Source of the DNA: an uncultured Phascolarctobacterium sp.
GTDB lineage: Bacteria; Bacillota; Negativicutes; Acidaminococcales; Acidaminococcaceae
DNA length: 34,361 nucleotides
Direction of reading: 5' to 3'
NCBI GenBank assembly: GCA_900545535.1
Contig: UQZN01000024.1
Span: 1 to 34,361, forward strand
Part shown: piece after piece, positions 1-7,955 of the stretch
Layout of the letters: each line of letters opens with the position of its first letter
How positions within the stretch are numbered: position 1 is the stretch's first letter
The notes under the pieces: model-generated
What the model was told of the DNA's origin: nothing
What the model saw: only the letters and a program-made list of their open reading frames with translations
Databases searched by the model: none
Position numbers and translations under genes: made by a program

Positions 1-29
1 GCTATACTTTTTCCTGCTGTTTTTAACAA
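1..29 (-). CDS. possible 5' end of a gene leaving the window
   Basis: On the minus strand a purine-rich ribosome site (AAGGGGAG) is followed six bases later by a TTG that opens a frame reading MLKTAGKSI off the left edge. It lies downstream of the G7-spacer promoter at 171-198, which would give a leader of roughly 135 nt. Only nine codons are visible, so no function can be assigned and the start itself is a guess. Confidence 0.3.
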
Positions 30-170
30 TCTGCTCTCCCCTTAATTACAGCTTTAAATTTAACACTTACAAGCTTTCCCAAATATTGGTTTTCCATTTT
101 CTTATTTAATCATTAACTTATTTTTCGAATTAAAACCTTAAAAATATTTAAAATAGCAATAACCATTATA

Positions 171-198
171 ATTATAGCACTTGTGTACCCCCCCGCAA
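171..198 (-). promoter_or_regulatory. G7-spacer promoter (copy 1)
   Basis: Reading on the minus strand, a TTGCGG -35 (193-198), a 16-nt spacer with seven consecutive G, and an extended -10 TGC-TATAAT (171-176) line up. The same arrangement with the same flanks recurs at 23515-23542. It points toward the left edge of the window. Confidence 0.6.
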
Positions 199-319
199 GA
201 CACTTACTTTTAATGTGTGTAAAAATTTTATTGTGTCTTGCCCGGCGCATTACGCCAGCGACTTTAAAACTATCGGCGTCTGCGCAATGCCTTTGCTTAC
301 ATCAGCTTCAAATAAGCAC

Positions 320-355
320 AAAAAAATACCGCTCAGCATTACGCTGAACGGTATT
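320..355 (-). terminator. rho-independent terminator of the asp23-to-NUDIX operon
   Basis: On the minus strand an interrupted hairpin (AATACCG/CGGTATT with inner GCTG/CAGC) is followed by seven T. It lies about 85 bases after the NUDIX stop codon and closes the long operon that begins near 11858. Confidence 0.85.
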
Positions 356-440
356 CGTTCTTTACTAATCTCAGTTTTTATACAGTTTTCATTAACGCAG
401 ACTATTATAGTCAGCCTGCGTCACATACACCTGTTAAGTT

Positions 441-989
441 TTATTTCAGCATTTCCAATACACACAAAGCGCTTAAAGTTTTAGAATCGAAGATCTCGCC
501 AGCCAGCACCATTTGCCTGACCTGCTGCGGCGTTAAGGCCACAATGTCGATAAACTCATCTTCATCTGTATGCTGAGCGTGCTTTTCCAGTCCACGCGCC
601 GCATAAAGGTGAATAACTTCATCCGTAAAGCCCGGCGTGGTAACGATAGAAGTAAGCTTCTGCCATGCCTGGGCACTGTAACCGGTTTCTTCCGACAGTT
701 CCCTTGCCGCGCACACGTCAGGTTCCTCGCCCGGATCAAGTTTTCCTGCCGGGATCTCGTACATTACCGTCCCCACTGGATACCTGTACTGCTTAACAAA
801 AATCATCCTGCCGTCGTCTAAAATCGGAACAATAGCGACAGCACCCGGATGATGGATCAGTTCACGGGTCGTTTCCCTGCCATTCGGCAAGGTCACTGTA
901 TCGATGTTTACCTGCAGCAAACGTCCGGAAAATCCGACTTTACTGCTGATAAAGGTTTCGTCTAAATTTGCCTGATGAAATTTTTTCAT
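441..989 (-). CDS. NUDIX hydrolase, ADP-ribose pyrophosphatase type
   Basis: This protein of about 182 residues probably hydrolyses ADP-ribose to AMP and ribose 5-phosphate. The complete Nudix box is visible at about residues 82-104: GKLDPGEE, then REL, then EETGY, fitting the GX5EX7REUXEEXGU consensus. The preceding YEIPAG and the N-terminal beta-strand region are typical of the NudF/YqkG ADP-ribose pyrophosphatase group. A GTG at 998 overlaps the recN stop by four bases, but the ATG at 989 has AAGGTGA at good distance and is the better start. It is the last gene of the operon. In spore-forming Firmicutes this position after recN is usually held by spoIVB. Substrate specificity is inferred from family resemblance. 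Confidence 0.9.
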   Translation of the reverse strand: MKKFHQANLDETFISSKVGFSGRLLQVNIDTVTLPNGRETTRELIHHPGAVAIVPILDDGRMIFVKQYRYPVGTVMYEIPAGKLDPGEEPDVCAARELSEETGYSAQAWQKLTSIVTTPGFTDEVIHLYAARGLEKHAQHTDEDEFIDIVALTPQQVRQMVLAGEIFDSKTLSALCVLEMLK

Positions 990-994
990 AACGC

Positions 995-2677
995 TCACCT
1001 TGCCTGTTTATTTTTGGCAGCCGCTGCCAGAAGTTCCTTAGCGTTGGCATAAGCAACTTCGCTGACGTTGTCGCCAACAGTCATACGCATCAGCTCCTGG
1101 ATACGTCCTTCTTCATCCAGCGTCGTCAAGCCTGTCGCAGTGCGCCCGCCCGCGCTTTCCTTACGGATCAGGATATGTCTGTCAGCAAAAGAAGCGATCT
1201 GCGGCAAATGCGTAATGCACAGCACCTGTCCTACTTTAGCAATAACAGCGATCTTTTCAGCCATTTTCTGCGCCGTGACACCGCCAACGCCTGTATCGAT
1301 CTCATCGAAAACCATTGTCGGCACGCCGCTGGCATTTAAAAGCACGGTTTTGATAGCCAGCGCCACACGTGAAAGCTCGCCGCCGGAAGCTACTTTTAAT
1401 AAAGGCCGGATCGGTTCGCCCAGGTTCGCCGTAAACAGGAAGGTCAGTTCGTCCTTACCGGTTTTGCCGGGCGTTTCTTTAGCAGTAACGGCGATCTCAA
1501 ACTTTCCTTCCGGCATCGCCAGATCGTGAATATGCGTGGTCACTTTGGCCGCCAGTTCGGCTGCGTATTTACAACGCAGCTGTGACAAGCTTTGTGCCTG
1601 CTGTTCTAACTCGCTTTTTTGCTGCGTCAGTAGCTGTCTGGCTTTAGCAATATTCGTTTCCAGCTGCGTCAGGTCGTCAGCCTGCTGCTGCGCCTGCTGC
1701 AAATAGGCATCGATAGCTTCATAGCTGTCGCCGTATTTCTTCTGCAGGCGATACCACAGGTCCAAACGCCCTTCAACATAAGCGGCTCTTTCGGCATCGT
1801 ATTCTTCACTGCTCAGGTAATCGCTCAGCTCGCGCCGGCATTCGTCCAGAGTGATCCAGCTGCTTTCCAGGCTTTCGCAGATACTGCTCAAACGTTCGTC
1901 ATAACGTACGACAGCGCCCAACTGGTCTTTAGCAGCCGCAAGGCCGTCAAGGATACCTCTTTCAGAATCCAGATATTCATGCGCGCCGCTGACTGCCGTC
2001 ATGATCTTGCCACTGTTTTGCAGCCGTCTGGCTTCTTCCTGCAGGACTTCTAGTTCGCCGGCTTCCAGAGCGGCATCGGTGATTTCTTTGATTTCCCACT
2101 CCAGCCTGTCCAATATGCGTTCCCGCTCGCTGCCGGTATTTTCCAGCTGCGTCAGTCTGGCCTGAGTCGCCAGATAAGCTTCATACAGCGTCTGATACGT
2201 TTTAAGTACAGGAGCGATCTCCTTACGTCCGTATAGATCGACCAGCGTCAAAGGTGCATCCGGCTTTAAAAGCGCCTGATTTTCGTGCTGACCGTGAATG
2301 TCAACTAAAAGTTCGCTGAAGCTTTTGAGCACTGCCAATGGCACCTGCACGCCGTTAACTGTAGCCTGGCTTTTGCCGTTGGCTAAAATACGCCGTCTCA
2401 AAAACAGCTCGTCCTCTTCATCGATACCCTGCTGTGCCAGCAAAGCCTTGACGGCCTCTATCCCGCTGATGTCGAACACTGCCTGTACCCAAAAGGAATC
2501 AGCCCCGCTGCGGATATAATCCGCCGAGGCACGATTGCCAAGTACGACGCCGAAAGCATCGATCAGGATAGATTTGCCGGCGCCGGTCTCGCCTGTAAAA
2601 ATATTGAAGCCGGAAGCAAAATCTATTTTCGCATCTTCAATTAAAGCAAAATTATGCACATGCAAAGATTGCAGCAT
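995..2677 (-). CDS. recN: DNA repair protein RecN
   Basis: RecN is an SMC-like ATPase that acts early in double-strand break repair, helping to tether and process DNA ends for RecA. The 560-residue length is normal. Walker A GETGAGKS is at residues 29-36, the ABC signature SGGELS at about 431-436 and Walker B VFDEIDTG at about 456-463. Between them lies a long region rich in Gln, Glu and Leu that would form the antiparallel coiled coil. The gene follows argR by 21 bases, a conserved Firmicutes pairing, and its stop lies next to the NUDIX start. No LexA-type box is visible directly upstream, so expression probably follows the operon. Confidence 0.97.
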   Translation of the reverse strand: MLQSLHVHNFALIEDAKIDFASGFNIFTGETGAGKSILIDAFGVVLGNRASADYIRSGADSFWVQAVFDISGIEAVKALLAQQGIDEEDELFLRRRILANGKSQATVNGVQVPLAVLKSFSELLVDIHGQHENQALLKPDAPLTLVDLYGRKEIAPVLKTYQTLYEAYLATQARLTQLENTGSERERILDRLEWEIKEITDAALEAGELEVLQEEARRLQNSGKIMTAVSGAHEYLDSERGILDGLAAAKDQLGAVVRYDERLSSICESLESSWITLDECRRELSDYLSSEEYDAERAAYVEGRLDLWYRLQKKYGDSYEAIDAYLQQAQQQADDLTQLETNIAKARQLLTQQKSELEQQAQSLSQLRCKYAAELAAKVTTHIHDLAMPEGKFEIAVTAKETPGKTGKDELTFLFTANLGEPIRPLLKVASGGELSRVALAIKTVLLNASGVPTMVFDEIDTGVGGVTAQKMAEKIAVIAKVGQVLCITHLPQIASFADRHILIRKESAGGRTATGLTTLDEEGRIQELMRMTVGDNVSEVAYANAKELLAAAAKNKQAR

Positions 2678-2698
2678 CGTTCAACGACCCCGTCCTTA

Positions 2699-3145
2699 TC
2701 AGCGATTATTAAAGCGTTCCATAAAGGTCGCCGTATTCTCTTTTGAAGCGACAGCAACAAAAATAGTATCGTCCCCGGCAACCGTTCCCAGCACTTCCGG
2801 CCATTTCATGTAATCGATAGCATAAGCTACGGATTGAGCCGTGCCGGGCAGACTGCGGATAACGACCAGATTTTCGGACGCACGCATCCCCACGATAGAA
2901 TCCTGGAAGGTACGTTCCAAACGGCCGGGAGTCAGCAGCATATTATGTTCTTTCGGAAAAGCATAATGATAGTTGCCTTCGGCATCCGGGACTTTGATGA
3001 GCATCAACTCTTTGATGTCGCGGGAAACTGTGGCCTGTGTCACCTCGATACCTTCGTGGCGCAGCGCAGCCGCCAGATCTTCCTGGGTCTCGATTTTGCT
3101 GTGTTCGATGATTTCTTTGATCTTACCATGTCTGATACCTTTCAC
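2699..3145 (-). CDS. argR: arginine repressor ArgR/AhrC
   Basis: This regulator binds ARG-box operators when loaded with L-arginine, repressing arginine synthesis and often activating catabolism. Residues 1-70 form the winged helix domain, with the recognition stretch TQATVSRDIKEL. The C-terminal half is the hexamerisation and arginine-binding domain, with GTVAGDDTIFVA carrying the two Asp residues that contact arginine. A GTG at 3154 also opens the frame, but AGGTGAG sits correctly for the GTG at 3145 (MKGIRHGKI), so I chose that, giving 148 residues. It lies between nadK and recN, as in many clostridia. No arginine genes are in the window, so it acts elsewhere. Confidence 0.95.
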   Translation of the reverse strand: MKGIRHGKIKEIIEHSKIETQEDLAAALRHEGIEVTQATVSRDIKELMLIKVPDAEGNYHYAFPKEHNMLLTPGRLERTFQDSIVGMRASENLVVIRSLPGTAQSVAYAIDYMKWPEVLGTVAGDDTIFVAVASKENTATFMERFNNR

Positions 3146-3186
3146 GTCTCTCACCTCATATCTTTATTTGTAAGCTGTTGGATATT

Positions 3187-4053
3187 TTAAAGCATTTCCG
3201 TGTTGCGGATCAGCTTTTCCTGCCATGTTTCATAATAACTGCGGCCATTGAGCCTGATAAACGTCACCTTATTGGGGCTTTTAGCAATTCTTACCGTGTC
3301 ATTTTCCGCTATAGCGGCTATTATCTCACCGTCAGCAGAAAGCAGAAGTTCTTCGTAGGGCGGCACAGCGTTCAATTCAATGACTTTGTCCATTGGGATC
3401 AAAAGCGGTCTTGTATAAAGCGCATGAGCGCAGATTGGCGTAATAATAGTGACATCAAGGCTTGGATGCACCAGCGGCCCGCCTGCTGACAGGGAATAAG
3501 CAGTAGAGCCTGTCGCCGTTGCCACAATGAGACCATCGGCGGCATAATTACCAGAACGCTTGCCGTTGACCTTTAAGCTGAGGTGCGCCAATTTGGAAAA
3601 ATGCCCCTTGGCCACTACCATATCGTTCAATGCGTGGGCGTCGACCAGGACCTTACCATCACGCCAGACACAGGCCTGCAGCTGACTGCGTTCTTCCAGC
3701 ACATATTCGCCGGAGGTCAGCTTTGGCAGCGCTTCCGGCAGATCCTTGAGTTCTATCTCAGCTAAAAATCCCAGTTTGCCAAAATTGACGCCAAAAACAG
3801 GGATTTTGAGCGGCGCTAAAAATCTTGTCATCTGCAGCAGCGTACCGTCACCGCCCAAAGATACAGCCATATCCATCTGCTTCAGGCTCGTCCTGTCGCA
3901 AACATCGTAGCCTGGTCTGGTTGCGTATGCCAGCCGCTGCGGCAGCACTGCTTCGATACCGGCCTTATCACACAGTTCCAGCACTTTCGGCAGGCTGTTT
4001 TTGACATTTTCTTTTTTCATATTGGGGAAGATACCCAATCGCAATTTATTCAT
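3187..4053 (-). CDS. nadK: NAD kinase
   Basis: The enzyme phosphorylates NAD to NADP using ATP or polyphosphate. The family signatures are present: GGDGT at residues 67-71 with the catalytic Asp, the NFGKLGFLAE stretch at 90-99, and DGLIVATATGSTAYSLSAGG around 173-192, which forms the NAD-binding and tetramer region. The 288-residue length is normal. The frame is open further upstream, but ATG 4053 has GTGAGG five bases before it and sits 16 bases after the tlyA stop. Its place between tlyA and argR is standard for Clostridia and Negativicutes. Confidence 0.96.
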   Translation of the reverse strand: MNKLRLGIFPNMKKENVKNSLPKVLELCDKAGIEAVLPQRLAYATRPGYDVCDRTSLKQMDMAVSLGGDGTLLQMTRFLAPLKIPVFGVNFGKLGFLAEIELKDLPEALPKLTSGEYVLEERSQLQACVWRDGKVLVDAHALNDMVVAKGHFSKLAHLSLKVNGKRSGNYAADGLIVATATGSTAYSLSAGGPLVHPSLDVTIITPICAHALYTRPLLIPMDKVIELNAVPPYEELLLSADGEIIAAIAENDTVRIAKSPNKVTFIRLNGRSYYETWQEKLIRNTEML

Positions 4054-4069
4054 AAAAGCCTCACTGTTT

Positions 4070-4888
4070 TTACTCTTGGGTCTGCGGTTTGTCCAGATCG
4101 CCATGGGATCTGGAAACAAGCTCGTCGATCATCGCTTCGCTGACGGCATCGTCATCGCCCAGCGTCAGATGCAGTAAATATTCAATATTGCCTTCCGGCC
4201 CTTTGATCGGCGAAAAATCCAGCCCGGCAATGCCGAAGCCTTCTGTTTTAGCAAAGGCGACGACCTTTTTGATCACGCCGGCATGTACTTTGGGATCGCG
4301 GACAACGCCTTTTTTGCCAACATTCTCTTTGCCGGCTTCAAACTGCGGCTTGATCAGCGCGATCACAAATCCCGTCGGTTTCAGCAGCTTATGCACCGCC
4401 GGCAGCACTTTATCCAGAGAAATAAAGGCTACGTCTATAGTCGCCGCATCCACCTGCTCTCCCAGGCTGTCAGCTTCCAGATACCGTACATTGGTACGTT
4501 CCATATTGACGACACGCTCATCATTGCGCAGCTTCCACGCCAACTGACCATAGCCTACATCAACGGCATACACCCTTACCGCCCCGTTTTGCAGGGCACA
4601 ATCGGAAAACCCGCCTGTGGAAGCACCAATATCGGCAACGGTTTTACCTTTGACACTGATAGGAAATATCTGCAGGGCTTTTTCCAGCTTCAACCCGCCG
4701 CGGCTCACATATTTGAGTTTTTCTCCCAGCAGACGTATCGCCGCATCTTCGGGGACCTGCGTTCCCGGTTTATCTATTTTCTGTTCGTTGACCAGCACCT
4801 GTCCTGCCATGATCGCAGCCTGAGCCCTGGCCCGGCTTTCAAAAAGACCTCTGGCAGTCAGCAGTGCGTCTAATCGTTCTTTTTTCAC
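4070..4888 (-). CDS. tlyA: TlyA family rRNA 2'-O-methyltransferase (hemolysin A-like)
   Basis: TlyA proteins methylate ribose 2'-OH groups of 16S and/or 23S rRNA; the hemolysin name is historical. Residues 1-65 are an S4 RNA-binding domain (RLDALLTARGLFESRARAQ). The rest is an FtsJ-type SAM-dependent fold, with the SAM motif DIGASTGGFSD from residue 86 and the acidic AVDVGYGQ that follows. The 272-residue length is usual. The start is a GTG that shares GTGA with the dxs stop codon, so translation is probably coupled. Which rRNA positions are modified cannot be read from the sequence. Confidence 0.94.
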   Translation of the reverse strand: MKKERLDALLTARGLFESRARAQAAIMAGQVLVNEQKIDKPGTQVPEDAAIRLLGEKLKYVSRGGLKLEKALQIFPISVKGKTVADIGASTGGFSDCALQNGAVRVYAVDVGYGQLAWKLRNDERVVNMERTNVRYLEADSLGEQVDAATIDVAFISLDKVLPAVHKLLKPTGFVIALIKPQFEAGKENVGKKGVVRDPKVHAGVIKKVVAFAKTEGFGIAGLDFSPIKGPEGNIEYLLHLTLGDDDAVSEAMIDELVSRSHGDLDKPQTQE

Positions 4889-6783
4889 TTAGCTTCGTCG
4901 GCACCTTTCACCCAGGCAGTAATTTTTTCTGTAATGCTGCCGGTATCCAAACCCATATCCCGGAACAGATATTTCTTATCGCCATGCGGCACAAATTCGT
5001 CAGGAATACCCAAATTCAAGACCTGCACCTTTTGCAGCAATCCTGCCGCATTGAGCAGTTCCAGAACTGCCGAACCAACGCCGCCAGCCAGCACCCCTTC
5101 TTCCAGAGTCACCAGTCTGCCATACGTTGTGGCTGCCTGCATGATCAGGTCTTTGTCCAGCGGTTTGGCAAACCGCAGATTGACCACACCAGCCTGGATA
5201 CCGCCTGCCGCTAAAGCGTCAGCCACCTGCAGAGCCGGCTGCACCATACTGCCGATCGCCAGCAGGCAGACGTCTTTGCCTTCCCGTAGCAGCTCGCCCC
5301 TGCCTATGGGCAGCTCGCGCAGTTCACCTTCGCAAGGCACACCGACGCCACTGCCGCGCGGATAACGGATCGCGACTGGTCCGTTAAATTTCAGCGCCGT
5401 ATTCAGCATCTGCCGCAGCTCATTCTCATCTTTCGGCGCCATGACAGTCATCTTCGGCATCGACCGCAGATAAGCATAATCAAAAACGCCATGATGCGTA
5501 TAACCGTCGTCACCGACGATCCCTGCACGGTCAAGACACAAGGTCACGTGCAGATCCTGCATGCAAATGTCATGCAGCACCGAATCATACGCTCTTTGCA
5601 AAAAGGTAGAATAGACAGCGACCACAGGTTTCAGCCCGGCAGCCGCCATACCCGCAGCAGCCGTTACAGCATGCTGCTCGGCAATGCCTACGTCCAAAAA
5701 CCGTTGGGGATAGCTTTCCGCAAATTTGTTTAAACCGGTACCATCAGGCATAGCCGCCGTAATGGCAACAATATCAGTATCCTGTTCAGCCAGTTCGACC
5801 AGAGTTTTGCCGAATATTTCCGTATAAGTTACAGGAGCTTCAGGATCAGTGATTTTTTTCCCTGTAGCAATCTCAAACGGACCAGTACCGTGAAATTTAT
5901 TCGGACTGGTTTCAGCAGGCTCATAGCCCTTACCTTTTTTGGTGATCACATGCACAAGAACCGGCCCGTTGACATGCTTGGCTGCTTCCAACACCTCCAG
6001 CAGCTTGCTTAGATCATGTCCGTCGATCGGCCCCAGATATTTAAAGCCCAGTTCTTCAAAAACGGAGCTGGGTACCATCAGGTATTTAACGCTGCCTTTG
6101 ACACGTTCGATAGCATTCAAAACATCGGCGCCGAAGTCAAGGCCTTTCAGCCAGCCTTCCACGTCGTGTTTGATTTTATTATAGGTTTCGCCCGTACGCA
6201 GGTCGCACAAATACTGCGACATGGCACCCACGTTTTTTGAAATGGACATCTCGTTATCATTTAAAATAACGATCATTTTTTTATGCAGATCGCCGGCATT
6301 ATTCAAGGCTTCAAAAGACATACCGCCTGTCATCGAGCCATCACCGATAACGGCGATCACATTATTGTCTTCACCTTTAAGGTCGCGTGCTACCGCCATA
6401 CCCAAAGCTGCCGAGATCGACGTGCTGGAATGGCCGGTACCAAAAGCATCGTGTTCGCTTTCTTTCCGCTTAGGGAAACCTGACAGGCCCTGATATTGCC
6501 TCAGCGTTGGAAACTCTTCCTTGCGTCCGGTGAGGATCTTATGGATATAGGACTGATGCCCTACGTCCCAGATGATTTTATCTTTAGGCGTCGTAAATAC
6601 TTTGTGCAAAGCCAAAGTAAGTTCTACCACACCTAAATTAGGCGCCAGATGTCCGCCGTTTTTAGAAACGACATCAATGATCAGCTGTCTGATCTCGCCG
6701 GCCAAAAGCTTCATTTCATCCAGCGTCAGCATTTTCAGATCTGCGGGAGAATTTATTTTTTGCAACAATTGCTCATTTTGCAT
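4885..6783 (-). CDS. dxs: 1-deoxy-D-xylulose-5-phosphate synthase
   Basis: Dxs condenses pyruvate and glyceraldehyde 3-phosphate to DXP, the first step of the MEP isoprenoid pathway and a source for thiamine and pyridoxal. Visible marks are GTGHSSTSISAALGMA from residue 115, the thiamine diphosphate motif starting GDGSMTGG at 147 and ending around NDN 175-177, the catalytic Glu in IAEQHAVT, and the C-terminal transketolase domain. The 632-residue length is normal. It directly follows ispA, so two prenyl-precursor steps sit in one operon, as in B. subtilis. No riboswitch is visible in the short 35-bp gap. Confidence 0.97.
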   Translation of the reverse strand: MQNEQLLQKINSPADLKMLTLDEMKLLAGEIRQLIIDVVSKNGGHLAPNLGVVELTLALHKVFTTPKDKIIWDVGHQSYIHKILTGRKEEFPTLRQYQGLSGFPKRKESEHDAFGTGHSSTSISAALGMAVARDLKGEDNNVIAVIGDGSMTGGMSFEALNNAGDLHKKMIVILNDNEMSISKNVGAMSQYLCDLRTGETYNKIKHDVEGWLKGLDFGADVLNAIERVKGSVKYLMVPSSVFEELGFKYLGPIDGHDLSKLLEVLEAAKHVNGPVLVHVITKKGKGYEPAETSPNKFHGTGPFEIATGKKITDPEAPVTYTEIFGKTLVELAEQDTDIVAITAAMPDGTGLNKFAESYPQRFLDVGIAEQHAVTAAAGMAAAGLKPVVAVYSTFLQRAYDSVLHDICMQDLHVTLCLDRAGIVGDDGYTHHGVFDYAYLRSMPKMTVMAPKDENELRQMLNTALKFNGPVAIRYPRGSGVGVPCEGELRELPIGRGELLREGKDVCLLAIGSMVQPALQVADALAAGGIQAGVVNLRFAKPLDKDLIMQAATTYGRLVTLEEGVLAGGVGSAVLELLNAAGLLQKVQVLNLGIPDEFVPHGDKKYLFRDMGLDTGSITEKITAWVKGADEAK

Positions 6784-6818
6784 TCAGCAATCCGCCTTTC
6801 TTCTCAATAACAAGTAGC

Positions 6819-7694
6819 TCAGCTTTTACGCCCGCACATCATTTTTGTGATCTCACGCAGAGCTTCGGCATTTTCGCCAAACATTTCCAGACAGCTCAGC
6901 GCTTCATCAACAGTTTTCTGGGCCAGCGCTTTCGCGCCTTCCAGCGTATATAAAGTCACGTAAGTAGATTTATGTTTTTTCTCGTCGCTGTGCGCTGCCT
7001 TACCCATCTGAGCAGCGTCGCCTTCAACGTCAAGGATATCGTCTGTGATCTGAAAAGCCAGACCCAGCAGGTCGGCAAATTTAGTCAGAGCCAGCAGCTC
7101 TTCACTGGAAGCACCTGACAAGCGTGCGCCGCTGCGCACGGCCGCAATAAAAAGCGCACCGGTTTTACCAGCATGCAGTTTACGCAGTTCTTCTTCGCTG
7201 ATCTGCTTGCCTTCGGAATCAAGATCGATCACCTGACCGCCGACCATCCCAAAGTTGCCGGCACACATCGCCACTTCGCGCACCGTTTCGATCAAAGCTT
7301 CCGCCGGTACGTTTTTCTGTTCCAGCATCACTTCAAAAGCCAGGGTCAGCAAAGCATCGCCTGCCAAAAGCGCCATCGCCTCACCGAAAACCTTATGGTT
7401 AGTCAGCTGTCCGCGACGGTATTCATCATCATCCATACAGGGCAGATCATCGTGGATCAGAGAGTAAGTGTGGATCATTTCCAGCCCGCAGGCTACCGGC
7501 AGAAAATTATAACCGCTGACGCCCAAAGCATCGGCCGTTGCCATTAAAATGATCGGACGAATACGCTTGCCGCCTGCCAGCAGGCTATAGGCCATTGCTT
7601 CGTCGACACGTGAGATCCCCTTTTTTTCCAAACGTTTTTCTAAAAAAGTATTGACCAGTTTCTGTCTGTCCTCATAATACCTGTTAAAATCCAT
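6819..7694 (-). CDS. ispA: polyprenyl synthetase, farnesyl diphosphate synthase type
   Basis: The enzyme condenses isopentenyl diphosphate with dimethylallyl and geranyl diphosphate to make farnesyl diphosphate for undecaprenyl and quinone chains. The first Asp-rich motif HDDLPCMDDD is at residues 81-90 and the second, QITDDILD, at about 215-222. GGKRIRP at 41-47 is the usual substrate-binding patch. The region before the first motif (HTYSLI) is typical of bacterial FPP synthases, although geranylgeranyl diphosphate production cannot be excluded. The start is decided by GGAGG six bases before ATG 7694, lying inside the last codons of xseB. That gives 291 residues. Confidence 0.95.
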   Translation of the reverse strand: MDFNRYYEDRQKLVNTFLEKRLEKKGISRVDEAMAYSLLAGGKRIRPIILMATADALGVSGYNFLPVACGLEMIHTYSLIHDDLPCMDDDEYRRGQLTNHKVFGEAMALLAGDALLTLAFEVMLEQKNVPAEALIETVREVAMCAGNFGMVGGQVIDLDSEGKQISEEELRKLHAGKTGALFIAAVRSGARLSGASSEELLALTKFADLLGLAFQITDDILDVEGDAAQMGKAAHSDEKKHKSTYVTLYTLEGAKALAQKTVDEALSCLEMFGENAEALREITKMMCGRKS

Positions 7695-7695
7695 G

Positions 7696-7953
7696 TCAAT
7701 CCTCCAGATCTGCGAATGTTTCCAGTTCATATTCGTCATCGCTGCCGTCATCTGCCACAACGATTTTTTCCACTTCCTGCTGAACGGTGTTGAGTTTGGT
7801 CATGCAAACCTTACTCAAAGCCACGCCCTGCTGAAATGCAGCCAGTGCTTCCTCTAAAGGCAGCTCGCCGCTTTCCAAAAGCTGTACCTGCTGTTCCAGC
7901 TCGGCCAGTGCATCTTCAAATTTTATATTTTTGGCGATTTTTTTCATCGTCAT
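7696..7953 (-). CDS. xseB: exodeoxyribonuclease VII small subunit
   Basis: XseB is the small helical subunit that joins XseA to form exonuclease VII, which degrades single-stranded DNA into oligonucleotides. The 85-residue protein shows the family pattern FEDALAELEQQVQLLESGEL, then PLEEALAAFQQGVALSK, forming two helices. It has an acidic C-terminal tail. ATG codons at 7953 and 7947 are both possible starts. The gene begins two bases after xseA and its end carries the ribosome site of ispA. Confidence 0.95.
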   Translation of the reverse strand: MTMKKIAKNIKFEDALAELEQQVQLLESGELPLEEALAAFQQGVALSKVCMTKLNTVQQEVEKIVVADDGSDDEYELETFADLED

Positions 7954-7955
7954 TC

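Larger units (their letters stand above)
1..440. other. AT-rich intergenic region
   Basis: This stretch holds the terminator of the recN-NUDIX operon (320-355), the minus-strand G7 promoter (171-198), an 8-bp inverted repeat CAAGACAC/GTGTCTTG (196-203 and 233-240) that overlaps the -35 end of that promoter, and an AT-rich leader from about 165 down to 30. Apart from the possible start at 27-29, I see no convincing coding region. Confidence 0.6.

Noticed and set aside
196..240. Inverted repeat CAAGACAC/GTGTCTTG as a mobile-element end
   Set aside because: Eight bases at 29-base spacing without a transposase or target duplication; more likely chance or a regulator site overlapping the promoter.
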